Source of the DNA: Terfezia claveryi
Lineage: Eukaryota; Ascomycota; Pezizomycetes; Pezizales; Pezizaceae
Direction of reading: 5' to 3'
DNA length: 64,000 nucleotides
Assembly (NCBI GenBank): GCA_015179025.1
Contig: WHUX01000057.1
Span: forward strand, 124,001-188,000
The notes under the pieces were generated by a model. That model ran no database searches. It was not told the DNA's origin and saw only the letters and a list, made by a program, of their open reading frames with translations. This document shows, piece after piece, positions 35,848 through 48,661 of this stretch (position 1 is the first letter of the stretch; every line of letters starts with the position of its first letter). The translations under genes and the position numbers were made by a program.

Positions 35848-36879
35848 TACTCCATCAAAGTAATAATACTCCAGTGCCCATTTTAGAAGTCAGGTGAGAC
35901 CAAGCCAGACAGGGTCTTGGCATGAGACTAATAATTTTACCTGTGAGTCAACCGCCGGCCACTTCGCCTAAGGCGGCAAAACATGTGGGCCGTATGCTAC
36001 AGTGCAGTGGCCCTGTCAGCCTTTTTTGACCACAGTGCGGTATGGCGAAAGTCGCTATACATCCATACTTCGGACAACTGTTAGAATAAAGATATTTTGC
36101 ATTGTCCATTGATAGCTCTAACAGGCAAGAGTATTGACCGTAGAATTCAAAGTTCTTACGCCTATTGTATCTATCTTTTTGCAGTGTTACTCTGAACTCT
36201 TTTCTCTTCTTGTTCTTTACTCCGTACTGCACATTGGTTCTGCAAAGTGTGTACGCTAAAGCCACTACGGTGAAGCGAATAGATAGCCTAATGCAGCACG
36301 TGAGCTACGGTGGTAATGCGAAATCATTCTTTCTTTCGAATGTGGGCCGGAGTCTGCATACGCCATGTGTCGCAACAGCTCTCAGTACAGTACTGGTAGA
36401 TGAACTAATGTGAGTACCACCGGTAGTATCAATATGTCTTCATATCGCTTCAGCTAACAAGTACCTTCATATGTATTGTGAAATGGCTAGATTATGCCCA
36501 GGTCCATTACCCAAACCTATAGCATCTCGACCGGTCTCCACATTGACTTTTTATATCCAACAGGTGCCATAAAATGGTCTCCAGTAACTTTTTATACTGA
36601 GCACATACTCAACCACAGAGAGTCTTCAAATATCTGTGTTCAATTCAGGGTCTACACTCCTCTCGCGATGTAACCTAAAATAAATCTGGACCCCAACTAG
36701 CCTCTAACACATGCATATACATTAAACCTATTTAGGGGGGTTCTTAATTTTGAATTACCACAGCATCCAAGATGTATGTACTTAGGTACTGTAGACCAGC
36801 CAATGTAACCATAGACGCTGTGGATGTATGATTAATGTATTTCTCGGAAATAAAGGGATAAAAGAGCAAAAAAACAAAG
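35848..36879. other. Spacer between pogo-like element and tRNA gene
   Basis: No recognisable gene. A 105-codon minus-strand open frame (35948-36265) and an 82-codon plus-strand frame (36165-36413) overlap each other and show no domain. Confidence 0.4.
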
Positions 36880-37012
36880 CGGTCCTAGAAAGACTCGAAC
36901 TTTCAACCTCCCGGTAGTTGTTAAACTCAGTTCCAAATGCCACCAGAGGAAGGTTTAAGTTTGGTGAAGGTGTTTAACAGCCGGACGCGCTAACCAATTG
37001 CGCCATAAGACC
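36880..37012 (-). tRNA. tRNA-Asn (GUU) with 59-nt intron
   Basis: Read on the minus strand, the gene folds as a cloverleaf: acceptor GGTCTTA/TAGGACC, D arm GCGC/GCGC with the A-box sequence, anticodon stem TCCGG/CCGGG, loop CTGTTAA with anticodon GTT, and T arm GAAAG/CTTTC with loop TTCGAGT (B box). A 59-base intron (36916-36974) follows position 37, the canonical location for nuclear tRNA introns. The mature tRNA is 74 nt with discriminator G; CCA is not encoded. Confidence 0.92.
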
Positions 37013-38011
37013 TGGTGAATGGAGCGATATGGCCAGGGGTGAGATTTGGAGGTGTTTGGAGGTTGTTATTTTCATATGGGGAAAGAGGTATATATATCGG
37101 GAGCAGAGAGATGGCATATATGGAGAGGAAGAAAAGTGCTACTTGGTGAATGAGACGTTCTGGGTGGGGTGCATGCCTTGACTACGAGGCCTGCTATGCA
37201 ACCCTTTCGTATAGCAGATCGTCCCCCGAACTGGTGATGCCACAGTACTTTATCTTGAGCACTACTGTACCCGAATTGAGCAAGGATTATTTAAATATGC
37301 AAGCCAGCTCGTATTCAGGTGCACAAAAGCAAACATGGCCAATGAGCAACATTGCGCGGATCACGATATGTGTGTATATCATTCAGCCACCACAATTTTT
37401 CCTGAAGCTTTGTAATTGAATAGGAGGGCTCAAATTCACCGTATGAGCTAGGACGGTTAAGCGGATTATATGTGAGCAAACATTTTGGGATGGCATCCTT
37501 TTTTTGGGAGTAAATAGGCAATTCAAAAAGAACCACGAATCGATTTCCAGTGAAGATCAGCGTTCCAGCTTTGCAGGAGAATAGGTTTTGTAATCGGTCA
37601 GCTTTCCATATGCAGGTCTATACTGTGTGTTGTACTTGTGCTCTGTATTGATATCGCATGCACGCAATGTCAATGAATGAATCTGTGCACAATTGAAAGT
37701 TATGACGTGTTGGTGCGGCTCAGGATCGTGGTCAGAATGTGGGCGAAGTGAAACTTAAATTTATGACTCGTAGGCAAATACAAATGCATCCCAGCCTGTA
37801 GTTTGGTTTAAATGTCTGACCCACACCATTAGAGCTCCCTACTGAAGTTCAGGGTAACTCACATTGCAGAAGAAAGTCTTACAACCGTGCCAGCGTTAAG
37901 TATCTAGTAGTGCTGGTCAATGAGTTTCTAGATGCCGTATCATGTACGGTGTCTTTTCTGTGTCACACCTCGGCATATTGGTGCTAGCGCTCATTGGCAA
38001 CGGCAAAGGTA
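37013..38011. other. Gene-free spacer
   Basis: About 1 kb with only short open frames lacking motifs. Nothing is called. Confidence 0.4.
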
Positions 38012-38168
38012 CCGGGAAAACTGGTGAATAAGACTCCTTGTCTGTATCTTTGCTCTTTCCTTTTTGTGGTAGGCGCGTTACTAGTTGTGGGCAGATTAGC
38101 GTCCTTGACTCGGATTTTGAGAGTATGATTCAGATACAAGCAAGGAGTCTTATTCACCAGTTTTCCCG
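38012..38168. mobile_element. MITE, 157 bases
   Basis: Inverted terminal repeats of about 35 bases, GGGAAAACTGGTGAATAAGA then CTCCTTG and a variable TGTATCT end, are flanked by TA (38010-38011 and 38169-38170). The left end has one extra C. The short interior has no coding capacity, so this is a Tc1/mariner-type MITE unrelated in sequence to the one at 4044. Confidence 0.75.
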
Positions 38169-39000
38169 TATTGGCGTCACAGAGTTTCACAGAACCCTGT
38201 GATCCACCTTCTCAGGTACGGATATCAAAATGCTTTCTCAACACATCAGCGCATGGTCGGGAGTTGAGTCGGAGCGCTTGGTCGCATGGATGGAAGATAA
38301 CTAAGAAGAGCTAGGGGAAAAGCAAAAACCATGGCATAAGCTTATAAAAGCTCAGGTATTCACAGATGAAGTACATATCACGGCGAAGAGAATTACAGAT
38401 AAAGCAACAAATATGAAGCAGGAGGCTCAATGCATGTAGAATTAAGAAAGAAATGTAGTATTAGAGTAGTCTTGTATATAGGCCTTAAGAGAGCAATATC
38501 ATGTCGCGCTGCACCTGTATTAATATTGCGGGATAGTAGGTACCGATCAGAGGCAACCTCTCGCATGGTTAACAAGTCTTCAGGATTTTCCTCTCCTCTT
38601 CTGATGAACATGCCAACTTTTGTATAGGCACATGCGGTATTTTCAGCTTCAGTTTCAATTTGATATAGAACTTGAGCTTTTTCTGTTGTTCGAGGCATGC
38701 TTGTAGGTGGTGATGATGCCTACGGCATGTCACTTACAGGGAATTTATTTAAGCCGGTCAATCGGAGTATTGTATGTTTCAATTATTTTGGCTAGTGCGC
38801 TAAAAACCCTGTACCAAGTACATAGTACAACACTTCTGTGATTTGTTACTCATTGTGAGGGCTATTGCTGTAGAATAGAGACGTTCCGCATCTGGCCTGG
38901 CGGACAATGCAACTTTAGTCACGCCACCTCCTACCCAGGTAGCGCTAGATGTCCGCCGAAGAAGAGTTTTTACAACCCTGCCAGTCTTAAGCAGTCGGTA
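38169..39000. other. Gene-free spacer left of foldback element 2
   Basis: No coding region is supported. A short segment at about 38872-38906 (agagacgttccgc..ctggcctggcgg) recurs inverted at about 40988-41020 beyond the foldback element, perhaps remnants of an older element. Confidence 0.35.
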
Positions 39001-40784
39001 GAGTAACATACTGCGTAACGATCGACACCGGCCCCTGCCACATGCCGTAATATTCCAATATCTCCATCAATAGATGCGATATCGATGCAGTAAGAACAAT
39101 GAATATGGGCTAAAAACACTCGAAAAAGTCAAATTTAATATCTCCAACCCACTCCGATCTACGCTGAACCCTCTATAGCACCTGAATTCGCAATACCACT
39201 TACGAGCACCCCTCTAGCATAATCCACCCCCACCCGCCCCACACTGCCCACGACAACCACTGCTAGCTGCCATAGGTTCCCTAGAGGTCCACTCTATAAG
39301 CCTTATTAGTATAGACTCAAGCTGCTCACTGTATATAGAACTACATGGACTACAAACTGTACTGCTCTGTAATACTTTTGCAAGCTAGCCCCCTCGGTAT
39401 CGAATTTCAGCTATTTTAAGCGATTCAATCAAGCTATATTTGTGGTACTGCAATCTCAAGATCTTAGGGTGCCCCTCTATACAGTATTTTAAGCCCAGCA
39501 TGTTCCGTAGCTTCTGAATCATGCAAATTTCTGACCAAGCTCTATATATCTCGATATACAATGTATTCGGCCTCAAGGGTCCTAGCAATCATAATACTAA
39601 GCCGCTCGATTCAATACAGGCTTAGCCGAGACTTTTGAAGGCCCTTGATCTGTTTCTACAACTGGTGCTTCACCTCTGTACCATTATTAAGTATCTTAAA
39701 GGTTTGGGTACATTTTACAACCTCCACCGGATATCTTAATATTTTAGAGGAACTTGTAATCTGTATAGGATTTCTTATGAGTAGGAAGACGCAGGAGTAT
39801 TCAGAGCTACTTGAAGGAGGTTAAGAGATATTGACCAGTTGAGGGTAGCTGAGATGCGTTGGGTGGAGAGGTGTCCGAATACCCAAAGGTACCAGCCACA
39901 GACTTGCACTAGCAGCGCAGCAGGGCCAGCACCAGCACCAGCACTGAATACAGGCATGTGGTTAAGGCGCCTACCTTGCGCTTGAGCCAATATGGCTCAA
40001 TTGAAGCTCGTGAAATTTATGAGCTTCAATCCTAGAGATGATATAACGTACACAAACTCCTAAACCCTCAAAAAACTTAACAATGGCACAGAGAAGAAGC
40101 CCCAGTCGTAGAAACAGATCAAGGGCCTTCAAAAGTCTCGGCTAAGCCTGTATTGAATCGAGCGGCTTAGTATTATGATTGCTAGGACCCTTGAGGCCGA
40201 ATACATTGTATATCGAGATATATAGAGCTTGGTCAGAAATTTGCATGATTCAGAAGCTACGGAACATGCTGGGCTTAAAATACTGTATAGAGGGGCACCC
40301 TAAGATCTTGAGATTGCAGTACCACAAATATAGCTTGATTGAATCGCTTAAAATAGCTGAAATTCGATACCGAGGGGGCTAGCTTGCAAAAGTATTACAG
40401 AGCAGTACAGTTTGTAGTCCATGTAGTTCTATATACAGTGAGCAGCTTGAGTCTATACTAATAAGGCTTATAGAGTGGACCTCTAGGGAACCTATGGCAG
40501 CTAGCAGTGGTTGTCGTGGGCAGTGTGGGGCGGGTGGGGGTGGATTATGCTAGAGGGGTGCTCGTAAGTGGTATTGCGAATTCAGGTGCTATAGAGGGTT
40601 CAGCGTAGATCGGAGTGGGTTGGAGATATTAAATTTGACTTTTTCGAGTGTTTTTAGCCCATATTCATTGTTCTTACTGCATCGATATCGCATCTATTGA
40701 TGGAGATATTGGAATATTACGGCATGTGGCAGGGGCCGGTGTCGATCGTCACGTGGGTGTCGATCGTTACGCAGTATGTTACTC
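39001..40784. mobile_element. Foldback element 2 with about 720-base inverted arms
   Basis: The arms, about 39001-39720 and 40040-40784, are inverted copies. A 67-codon frame in each (39385-39588 minus; 40179-40382 plus) is identical. Ends begin GAGTAACATACTGCGTAACG and abut TA (38999-39000 and 40785-40786). The right arm has a short duplication of cgatcg(t)..cac near its end, and the innermost 75 bases of the arms are more diverged. The spacer of about 320 bases has no transposase. Sequence is unrelated to foldback element 1. Confidence 0.8.
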
Positions 40785-41343
40785 TACGGTACCAGTCAGG
40801 ATTTGAGTAAGCAAAATTTTCACTTAACCGCATTCCGCCATTTGTTGTTGTTTTTAGCGCGGTAAACTAGAGATATTCTAAGGCCAAAAAATATGCTATC
40901 GATGGCATGTCTTTTGCCTGGCGGACATCTCACCCTGGTCCCATATCCTTGCTGCTCACATGATATGGTCGGGTTGCTGTGGATACAAGCCGCCAGGCCA
41001 GGGTGCGGAACGTCTCTAATAGATAAAAATAACTCCTACTTAGCTATTTCAGTAACCAGTCAAGGCTCCTCGATATATTCAATGCAAGTTGCGTTTAATA
41101 ACTTTGCCCTCTAGTTAGAGGAACTTATAGCGATAGTTAGCCTTCGTACATGACCTCCCCTAAAATGGATACGATGACTAGAAAAAAGTTATCAATCTAC
41201 ACACCTTACCAGTAATTATTTTTATATATCCTATGTACAATCCTACCCGAAATCTTTTCATAGAACCTATGTACTGTAGCTTTCAGCCGTTGCTCACTTG
41301 AGCCCAACCTGGACATCATTGGCTGAAGTTTCGGCATGCACGC
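40785..41343. other. Spacer upstream of the seven-helix membrane protein gene
   Basis: It holds the putative promoter of the gene starting at 41344. A 73-codon open frame at 40893-41114 has no motif and is not called. Confidence 0.35.
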
Positions 41344-43067
41344 ATGAGAGGCACCCTAGCTCTTTTACAAGCATCCATCACAACAAATGTATTTAACTCT
41401 TATTTACCCCCGTGTATGAAATTCTGGTACCAAGCCGGCCTTTTCTTTCAACCCATTAGAAAAATGTCTACTGGGAGGGAAATATTCACGGTGAAGGAAG
41501 TGTCCGCCAAGATGGATGGCTCCCCTCAGAAGAAAAATCCGACTTGGAAGCACTATACATTCCTTGTGCTGTTGTCAATCTGCCTCATAACTCTGTTTAC
41601 CATTTCAATATGGAAGACAATCACAGACCTGGAAGCGCAACGAGAGCTCAACTGTGAGACTATCAAGGGAAACAGCGACATGTATGGCCTTGGAATTCGC
41701 CTGGGTGTGTACATGCAGCTTACAGTCTCAGCCTTCATGGACAGCTTTGGCAACCAAGCATATTCCGCTGGACTGGTCCCATCAACATTATGGTTCTTAT
41801 TAGCACTGTCCGTGGCATTGTCCATGGTACTCTACGATTCCAATACCCGCTCTAGTGAGGTCTACATCATTATCATACTCGGCAATGCGGTCATGACTAT
41901 CATGTTATCCAAAATGATCAAATTTAACCCTCTGAAATCAACTGAAAGCTATTTACTCTTCCTCGGTAGGCTCCTTCTCTGGGGCATCTGGAGGGCATCA
42001 ACTTCGGTGTACTGGTTCACATTGTTACACAGTTATGTTCGAGGAAGCGAGAGTTGTGGCACGTGGGGTTGGATTTTTTTCAAAGTTGACCTTTACGGAT
42101 CATTTCGAACTTTCCACCAGGTCATCAATGTGGTAGGGTGGGTCACATTAGGCTGTTTTTTATTGGCCTATTCGGTTGGTGCTATTATCTTCTGCTATTG
42201 CCTGTGCAGAATAAATCTTGAATTGCAAAAGGGGAGGCATGCACAGGTCTCGAAATTTTCCATTTTCTGGGACTATCTATTTGTCTCAATTGGACAATTA
42301 CGACAAACAATGTACGGGGTGAGTCTCGATTCTCTTTTGTTGCCTTTGGTTTATATCTCTAACTCAAGACACTACATTCCCTTCGACTAAGCACTTGTGT
42401 ATAGGTCAACGAATTTGGGGTTTCATTGAGTACCCCATGTGGAAGAGATGACGAAGAGGGCCGCAATGCCAATGCCAACCCGACTAGTTCCAAAGTAGGT
42501 TTCATCAATCTCCTCATAATGCTATTATTCAGGTGAGCCTGACAGCTTCCATAGATGGACCGACTTAGAATCAGATTACAAAAGCATATAGAGGCCCATT
42601 ATACGAAGAAAGGAAAACTCGTATCTGGGTCAAGTGATTCTGGTGCAAAGGGGTCTAGATTTGGATACTGGGTACATCGTGACAAGATACTGGAAGCAAT
42701 TGGATTCAAAGAAATCAAAGTTCACCTCCTCCTTATCTGGGACATCACAATAATTGCTTACACGATACTTAATGTGGAGTTTTCAATTCGAATGAACAAT
42801 TTTGTCGATGTCTATGACATATGGTCTATAGGACAGTTGATCCCTGTCATCATAGGTGCCGGAGGGATAGGTTCTGCAGCCGCTGAGCTTTATGTATATG
42901 CACGGGAGAAGATGCTAGACGTGAACTGGGCAGGATCGGTCGGTGTTACAGGGATTGGAGATCAGGATCAGGATTCTGAAAACGAGACGCCCGAGGAATC
43001 TTCAGAAGAGACACATGACAACGAGACACATGACAAGAAGGCCGAAATAAGCGAGCTAGAAAAATGA
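41344..43067 (+). CDS. Predicted seven-helix integral membrane protein, unknown function
   Basis: Three exons (41344-42318, 42405-42494, 42555-43067), all joined at phase 0, give 525 residues. An in-frame ATG at 41464 would give 485 and may be the true start, because the first 40 residues lack features. Hydrophobic segments suggest seven helices: FLVLLSICLITLFTISI, LWFLLALSVALSMVL, VYIIIILGNAVMTIML, LLFLGRLLLWGIW, VGWVTLGCFLLAYSVGAIIF, VHLLLIWDITIIAYTIL and LIPVIIGAGGIGSAA. The segment YGLGIRLGVYMQ is reminiscent of a widespread fungal membrane-protein group of unknown function. The C-terminal tail is acidic (repeats of ETHDNETHDK). I cannot assign a function. The intact frame, flanked by transposons, suggests it is under selection. 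Confidence 0.8.
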
Positions 43068-46000
43068 TTGGGCAACACTGGATCATTTATCAACGCAAGG
43101 GACTGAAATGGGAATTGGGATCCGGGTATAGCACTCATCTGAGTAGCTGGTTGTTATAGATATAGGTCATTGATGGCAAGAGCATATGCATAATTATTAT
43201 TGGCAGGTGGCAATTTCGTAGTATTGGAGCGGGGCATGGGCTATCCACGGAGGCGACACACAGCAGCTAGGGAAGGCTCGGGCTTTTCCTATGTATACCA
43301 TCTGGCAGGAAAAACCAAATATCAGCTATTCCCGGGGTGGTCTAATTTCATCTGTTGATTTTTGGGGTGTTGTATTGTGCTCATTGTTATAAATTCCAAC
43401 ATTTTCTGTAGGATGGTGGAATCACGGGATAAGTAGAAGGACGTGGTTTCATATTTTCATTACTTCCTTCAGTGAATATTACCGTAAACCCTTCAAGGAC
43501 AAAGTGTGGTATACAAGAGCAGTAATTACTTAAACACTAGTGTTCAAAATCAGAAGAGATGTAGTTAGGGTACATTCAGGTTGAGTTATTTATTTGATTT
43601 GTTCTTGTAATACGTAAACAAAAGCGGCTGTCGATAAACAGGTACTTGCATTAACTACTCTGGGGGTTATGTCTCCTGTTCTCGGCAGATGGAGCTTGAG
43701 CAAATAGCATTCACCAGCCGCCAGGGGCATCTCGTATTTGTAGCTCAACGACGGCTACTCAACGTGTGCATGACGCCTATCGCTGTTGGGCAATGGTGCA
43801 CAAGATCAGGTTCAGGCTACCTAGTTTAGTGTAGGAGGTAGACTACGGATATAACCCTCAATATGACTAAAATGCGGAGTAGTAAAAAGCAATTCTGGGT
43901 GACATTTCTCAGCTTCCCATTATTAGTTTAAGTTTGGAGGCTCACACTAGAGGTGGTTGCAACAACATCGTACCAAATGTAGCCTGGGATACTTATCATG
44001 AACCGAGAATGATGTACACAGGATGAATAAATCCACAGGGTACGTACAATTACAACCGTCGATGTACAATCATGATTAGCATGGGCAATATAGACAATTA
44101 CGGAAAATGAAATCCGAAACTCAGTCTCAAACAAACTGGAATGAGTATCTTTATCAGTCCATTGAGGCTTTGAGTTGATATAGTACCTACAGAAATTCAG
44201 TCTGTGCATGCAAAGATGCGTTGCGTAATCCAATAGGTAGGCAGTATATCAAGGGGGCAATATATGATGTATCTATATGCATATCCGATAGAGTACCTGC
44301 CAGTGAGCTAAGTGTACGCACAGCCCACATGCAGGTCTCGTTGTCAACGTCGTGATAATTGGTCATGCAATACTTCAGTCAGCCTCGTTAGTTCCACAAC
44401 ATCTATTCGTTAAGCCAATTTGATATATGCAGATCAATTCCTATTGTCGACTCCTCGAGCTCATGGTCAGCCTCGACACTTGACAACTGGATCAGTACAT
44501 CCAGGTAGTTGATGCATGTGTTTCTCGTCGGCGTCATCCGCTACATAGATAGATTATCACTCGGCAGAACTTGATCTGATTGCAGTCATTTATGATGGCC
44601 GAGCACTGAGAAATGATTGGTGGTCTTGTTTGCCAAAAGTTTGCTTATGCTTGCCCCGGTGTGAACAAAAGCAATGCAATTTGTTACCAACAATCAATGC
44701 CGATTGAACATGCTCACAGGCTCTATGGTCCTACCGTATTAATTCGCGAGTAAGAATGTACTACTCGGCAGGACAGTATTAGTGTATAAGACAGGGGTAA
44801 AACAGCCTAATTTTGGCCGAGATATCCGAATCGTGTAGTAGACAGCAAATTTTTCTTATAGGACAGTACTATGGTAATGTCAATGTTGACTGGCGCAGCC
44901 GGTTTCTTTCACTCATCACCATCACGATGAGATATCACAATCGCACTGTGCTGCAAATCTCGACAATTGGATGGAGAATAAATATACAGCTTCCCAACAG
45001 CGAATTCTTATGACCAAATGGGTAGCCACAGCATGGAAGTCGGTATCTGCCAACATGATATGATTGTAAGCTCAACCTTATAAATCCTGCGGCATGTATA
45101 CTTAGCTAATACCTCTTAAACTCGCTCATTTCGCAAATGTGGAATTGCTGTCTCAATCGATGGCACGGCAGACTCGGAGATCCATATTGAGGAATCATCA
45201 AACTATATAGTCCCTGATCCCTGATTGGAAACTACATCCTGAGTCTGAAGACCAACCCAACCTGCCAACAGACACGGAGGATGAAGGTACTGACCTTGAG
45301 ATTGTGGATGATGAGGAGGAAGCGGATGGAAGTGACAATAAGCATGGAGATTAGATTACTAAAGAAGAGGCTGCGCAATATGCTACAATTACTCTTGGAG
45401 AGGAGATTATTTTATTTTATTTTATTTTATTTTATTTTATTTTATTTTATTTTATTTTATTTTAATTTTCAAACAAATTTCAGATACTTCTGTACTTGAT
45501 TAGAACAACTACAATAATATACAGTATATGAATACCACGCAAATTTAGTCCTCTAATAGAGATAAAGTAAGGGAAAGAAAAAAAAAGAGAAAAAAAAAAG
45601 TAGAGAAGAAGAGGAAGATGGAGCTCCTGAGTATTTCCACCTAATAAAATACCACACTAGAGCTACAGAAACATATACACACATAAATACACATCCCTAC
45701 TATCCATATAGTATTTAATCCATCTAACGTATCCCAGCTGTAACCCTCGCGGCTATAAGTACTTCCCCAGGGGTAGACTGAAAATCCCCCATTATCTGTC
45801 TGTACCAAATATCCTCCAGTACAAACAGCATGTATATTCTACTTCTTCTACGCCAACCCAGCAACTTTCCGTTCACGACAAAAAACAACAGTAGTACATT
45901 GCACGCTCATATATTACAAAATTTCTATACTACATCCAAAGGGGGAAATAAAAAAAAAAGCGTGATATCTAACCTCCGTCCCCTTCTCCTTCTCCTTCTC

Positions 46001-46424
46001 CTTCTCCTTCTCATTCTGCTTCTCCACCTCCCGTATTTCACATCACATCACCTCAGCCACACAACACGCAACTACTTCTAGTTGAAAAAAAGAACAAGAA
46101 AACCCGAAAGAAAAACAAAAAAAGAAGCGTAACACTTGACCACCGCACCGATCCGCTTCCACCATAAATATATATATTCACACTCATTCCCCAGCCACGA
46201 GCACACAAGCTCAAAAAAGGCAAATATATGACCATCTGCAAACGACCCACAGCAAAATTCTCTCCACAACACATAGGCCATACCTGTCTCTGTCGTAGGT
46301 GTTGCCCTTTGGTTCGATCACAACCTGGCATTGGACCTCCTCCTTTGCATCCCTCCCTCTATTAGCTTTCGCAATTCAAAAGGAATATTCACAGTCCCAA
46401 CACCGCTGCACATCCTTCCCCAAT
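43068..46424. other. Long gene-poor region with simple repeats
   Basis: No supported gene in about 3.3 kb. It includes a pentanucleotide microsatellite (45407-45464), A-rich tracts near 45580-45600 and a CTTCTC run near 45982-46012. An acidic open stretch around 45270-45360 looks coding-like but has no start or homologue I recognise. Confidence 0.45.
45407..45464. repeat. (TTTTA)n microsatellite
   Basis: About eleven tandem copies of ATTTT in an uninterrupted run. Confidence 0.9.
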
Positions 46425-47555
46425 CTAATGCAATATCCCCCACCTCTCCACATCCCTGACCTCCACATCCAACCGATCCAACAACAACATGCCCTTCGCA
46501 ACCTCCATGCCCCTCTTCCTCTCCCTCTCAATCCTCTGCCACGTCCACCCGCCCCCTTCCTCTCCTGCATTCGCTTGCAAACTCTTCTCCAGCATCTTAT
46601 CAAGTACATCATCATACTTACTACTCGCAACCGAGAGCGTCGACCCGCTAATATGCACCAAATCCGGCGTATTACTACTCACCTGGCCCCCCTGCGCCCC
46701 TGCACCAAGCAGATACGGCGATGACGTCCCACTGATGCCCTCACTCGGTGTAAATACCGAATTACCATAATCCGGGGCCGGGATGCCCTCTGGTCTCTGT
46801 GGGAGAAGCCCCGATTCTTTCAGCACCTGCTCGGGGGGTACAGTTTTCCTTCCCTCCTTGCACACATATTTACTCAGGCAGCTGGCGTAAATCCGCTTTG
46901 CCATATCGTGGTCCTTGCCATTGGAGCCACACTTTACAAAGTGGCTGACTACCCAGATCCATTTTCCATCCCAGCTCAGCACGCGGCTGCGCATTTCGTA
47001 TTTTTCAAATGGCTTGATTTCCCGGCGAAAGAGCGCAATGACACCGGCGAGGGCAACGTACATGGGGCGCTCGCCGCGCTTGCGACGGAGTTGCAGAGAG
47101 CGCTTGATGAGATGCGCGACGAGGTGCGTGCGGTTGATGTCCAGGTCAGAGAAGTACGTGCTGTTGGACTTGTGCATGTTGACGTCGCATTCGTAGAGGG
47201 AGGGGCGGGAGAGGGTGGAGATGGGGGCGAAGAGATGCGCGGGGGTGGGATGGGAGGTGCGGTTGCGGAGGAGGTGGTGGTAGAGGGCGAGGTAGAAGCG
47301 GCCCTGCATTGTTTAATTGTCAGCTATTTTCGGGGAGACTCGGCGGAGGAGGAGGAGGGGGGTTGAACGTACATGCCACATCAACGGCAAACTCTTGATA
47401 TTCACCAAGAGAAACAACAACCCAAGCAGCCTCAGCAGCCCACGCATACTCGGCGAGAAGACTGTAAATAGCCGCGACAAGATCCCCCTCGGGGACAGGA
47501 GCGAGATGAGGCCCCCTGCCACCGCCGCAGGCTTTCTCAGCGCACCGAGTGCCAT
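46425..47555 (-). CDS. Hotdog-fold thioesterase-like protein (THEM6-like)
   Basis: Two exons (47555-47373, 47303-46425) flank a 69-base intron (GTACGT donor, GCTGAC branch, TGCAG acceptor) and give 353 residues. The N-terminus has a hydrophobic anchor (LLRLLGLLFLLVNIKSL) followed by the conserved LMWHGRFYLALYHHLL. The motif ECDVNMHKSNSTYFSDLD is characteristic of the THEM6/acyl-CoA thioesterase-like fungal family with a hotdog fold. The C-terminal part is Ser/Gly-rich and variable. Membrane-anchored acyl-thioester hydrolysis is the likely activity by family; the substrate is unknown. Confidence 0.85.
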
Positions 47556-48392
47556 TCCGTTACTTATTTCAACTCTCCGACACTTTTCACTTACCACACA
47601 AGCTCTTTTTTTTTTTTTTTTTTTTTTCCCCTTTCCAGAACCAAGCCCCGCCCAACCTATCGATCGGTAAGTGAGAATCCGGCAGCCCGGTAGCGATTGA
47701 TGGTATTCCTTCGGCTCGTTTCCGCAGGACTGCAGCGAAGCGAAGCGGGTATCGATGATATATATACGGCTGTATAGTGCCAATCCCTGATTACCCTTGT
47801 CTGGATCCCAGGTAGATTAGTCTCCGGTAGGCACCGTTAAGGAGTCGACTGAGAAGCCTTCGTGCAGTCCAGGCCTGGTAGATATCGATGCGATGTCCCC
47901 ACGGCCCAGGGACCGGAATAAGCAAATCCGGGAGAGTCTCAACACTCCACGTGGCAGCGCAGCCGGGCGTGCGGCGGGGAATTTATGTATGTATGTCTGT
48001 ATGTACACTGTTACCTATGGCTGGGCCCACCGCGCAGTTTGTTTGCTGCTGCTTGCGCAACCTGCTGCGTTGGCTTTTGTTTGTTGTTTCGCATGTCACT
48101 GCTAGCAGGTGCAAGCGACTTGCCGAGGTTCAATCACGAGATTGTTGTATCCGGAGATGCGATGCGATGCCGAGTCCCCCATAAGTACCTAGGTAGCATG
48201 AGGGATGTTAGGAATGACAAGGGTGATTTTTTATACATTTTTTTTTTTTTGATTTTATTTTATATATTTTAATATTTTTCTACCTCTCGTACACATATTC
48301 CTGGCAACACTTTGGAGGATATGTTCCTAGCTGGCTCATGGGAAACGCTCAAAGAGCGGACAAAACCCATGACCTCGGAGTTACTAACTTCC
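47556..48392. other. Spacer between thioesterase-like gene and Copia element
   Basis: It contains the promoter of the minus-strand gene, including a 22-base pyrimidine/T run near 47606-47628, and AT-rich sequence at 48235-48280 next to the Copia insertion. No gene. Confidence 0.4.
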
Positions 48393-48661
48393 TGTTGAAA
48401 GTTATGCTTTGTTGAAATATATATGCTTTGTTGAAGTTCATATGCTTTTATACGGTGATACTTACATCGCATTAATTGCTGCTTCTGACAAAATTTCTCT
48501 CGTTACAGTGGTTATATAAACCGCTCAAAAGTCCTGTATAGATCAGTACAATTCAGATTAGCTCTTCAGTACAACTCGGTGCAGAACAATCCAGTCCAAT
48601 CCAATCGTCCGTTGCTCCGCTGCCGCTGCATATGCACTCGTTCTCCTGTAAAAATCCAACA
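48393..48661 (+). repeat. Left LTR of Copia element, 269 bases
   Basis: Begins TGTTGAAAG and ends AATCCAACA, with a TATA-like tggttatataaac near 48510. The first gag-frame ATG (48632) lies inside the LTR, so a start at 48779 is preferred. Confidence 0.9.

Noticed and set aside
36068..36240. Possible LTR starting TGTTAGAATAAAG
   Set aside because: No matching end or flanking duplication could be found.
35948..36265. Minus-strand frame of 105 codons near the tRNA gene
   Set aside because: No recognisable domain, and another frame overlaps it on the opposite strand. It lies in transposon flank.
38872..41020. Outer inverted segments (agagacgttccgc..) around foldback element 2
   Set aside because: Only about 35 bases match and the surrounding sequence does not, so a larger nested palindrome is not supported.
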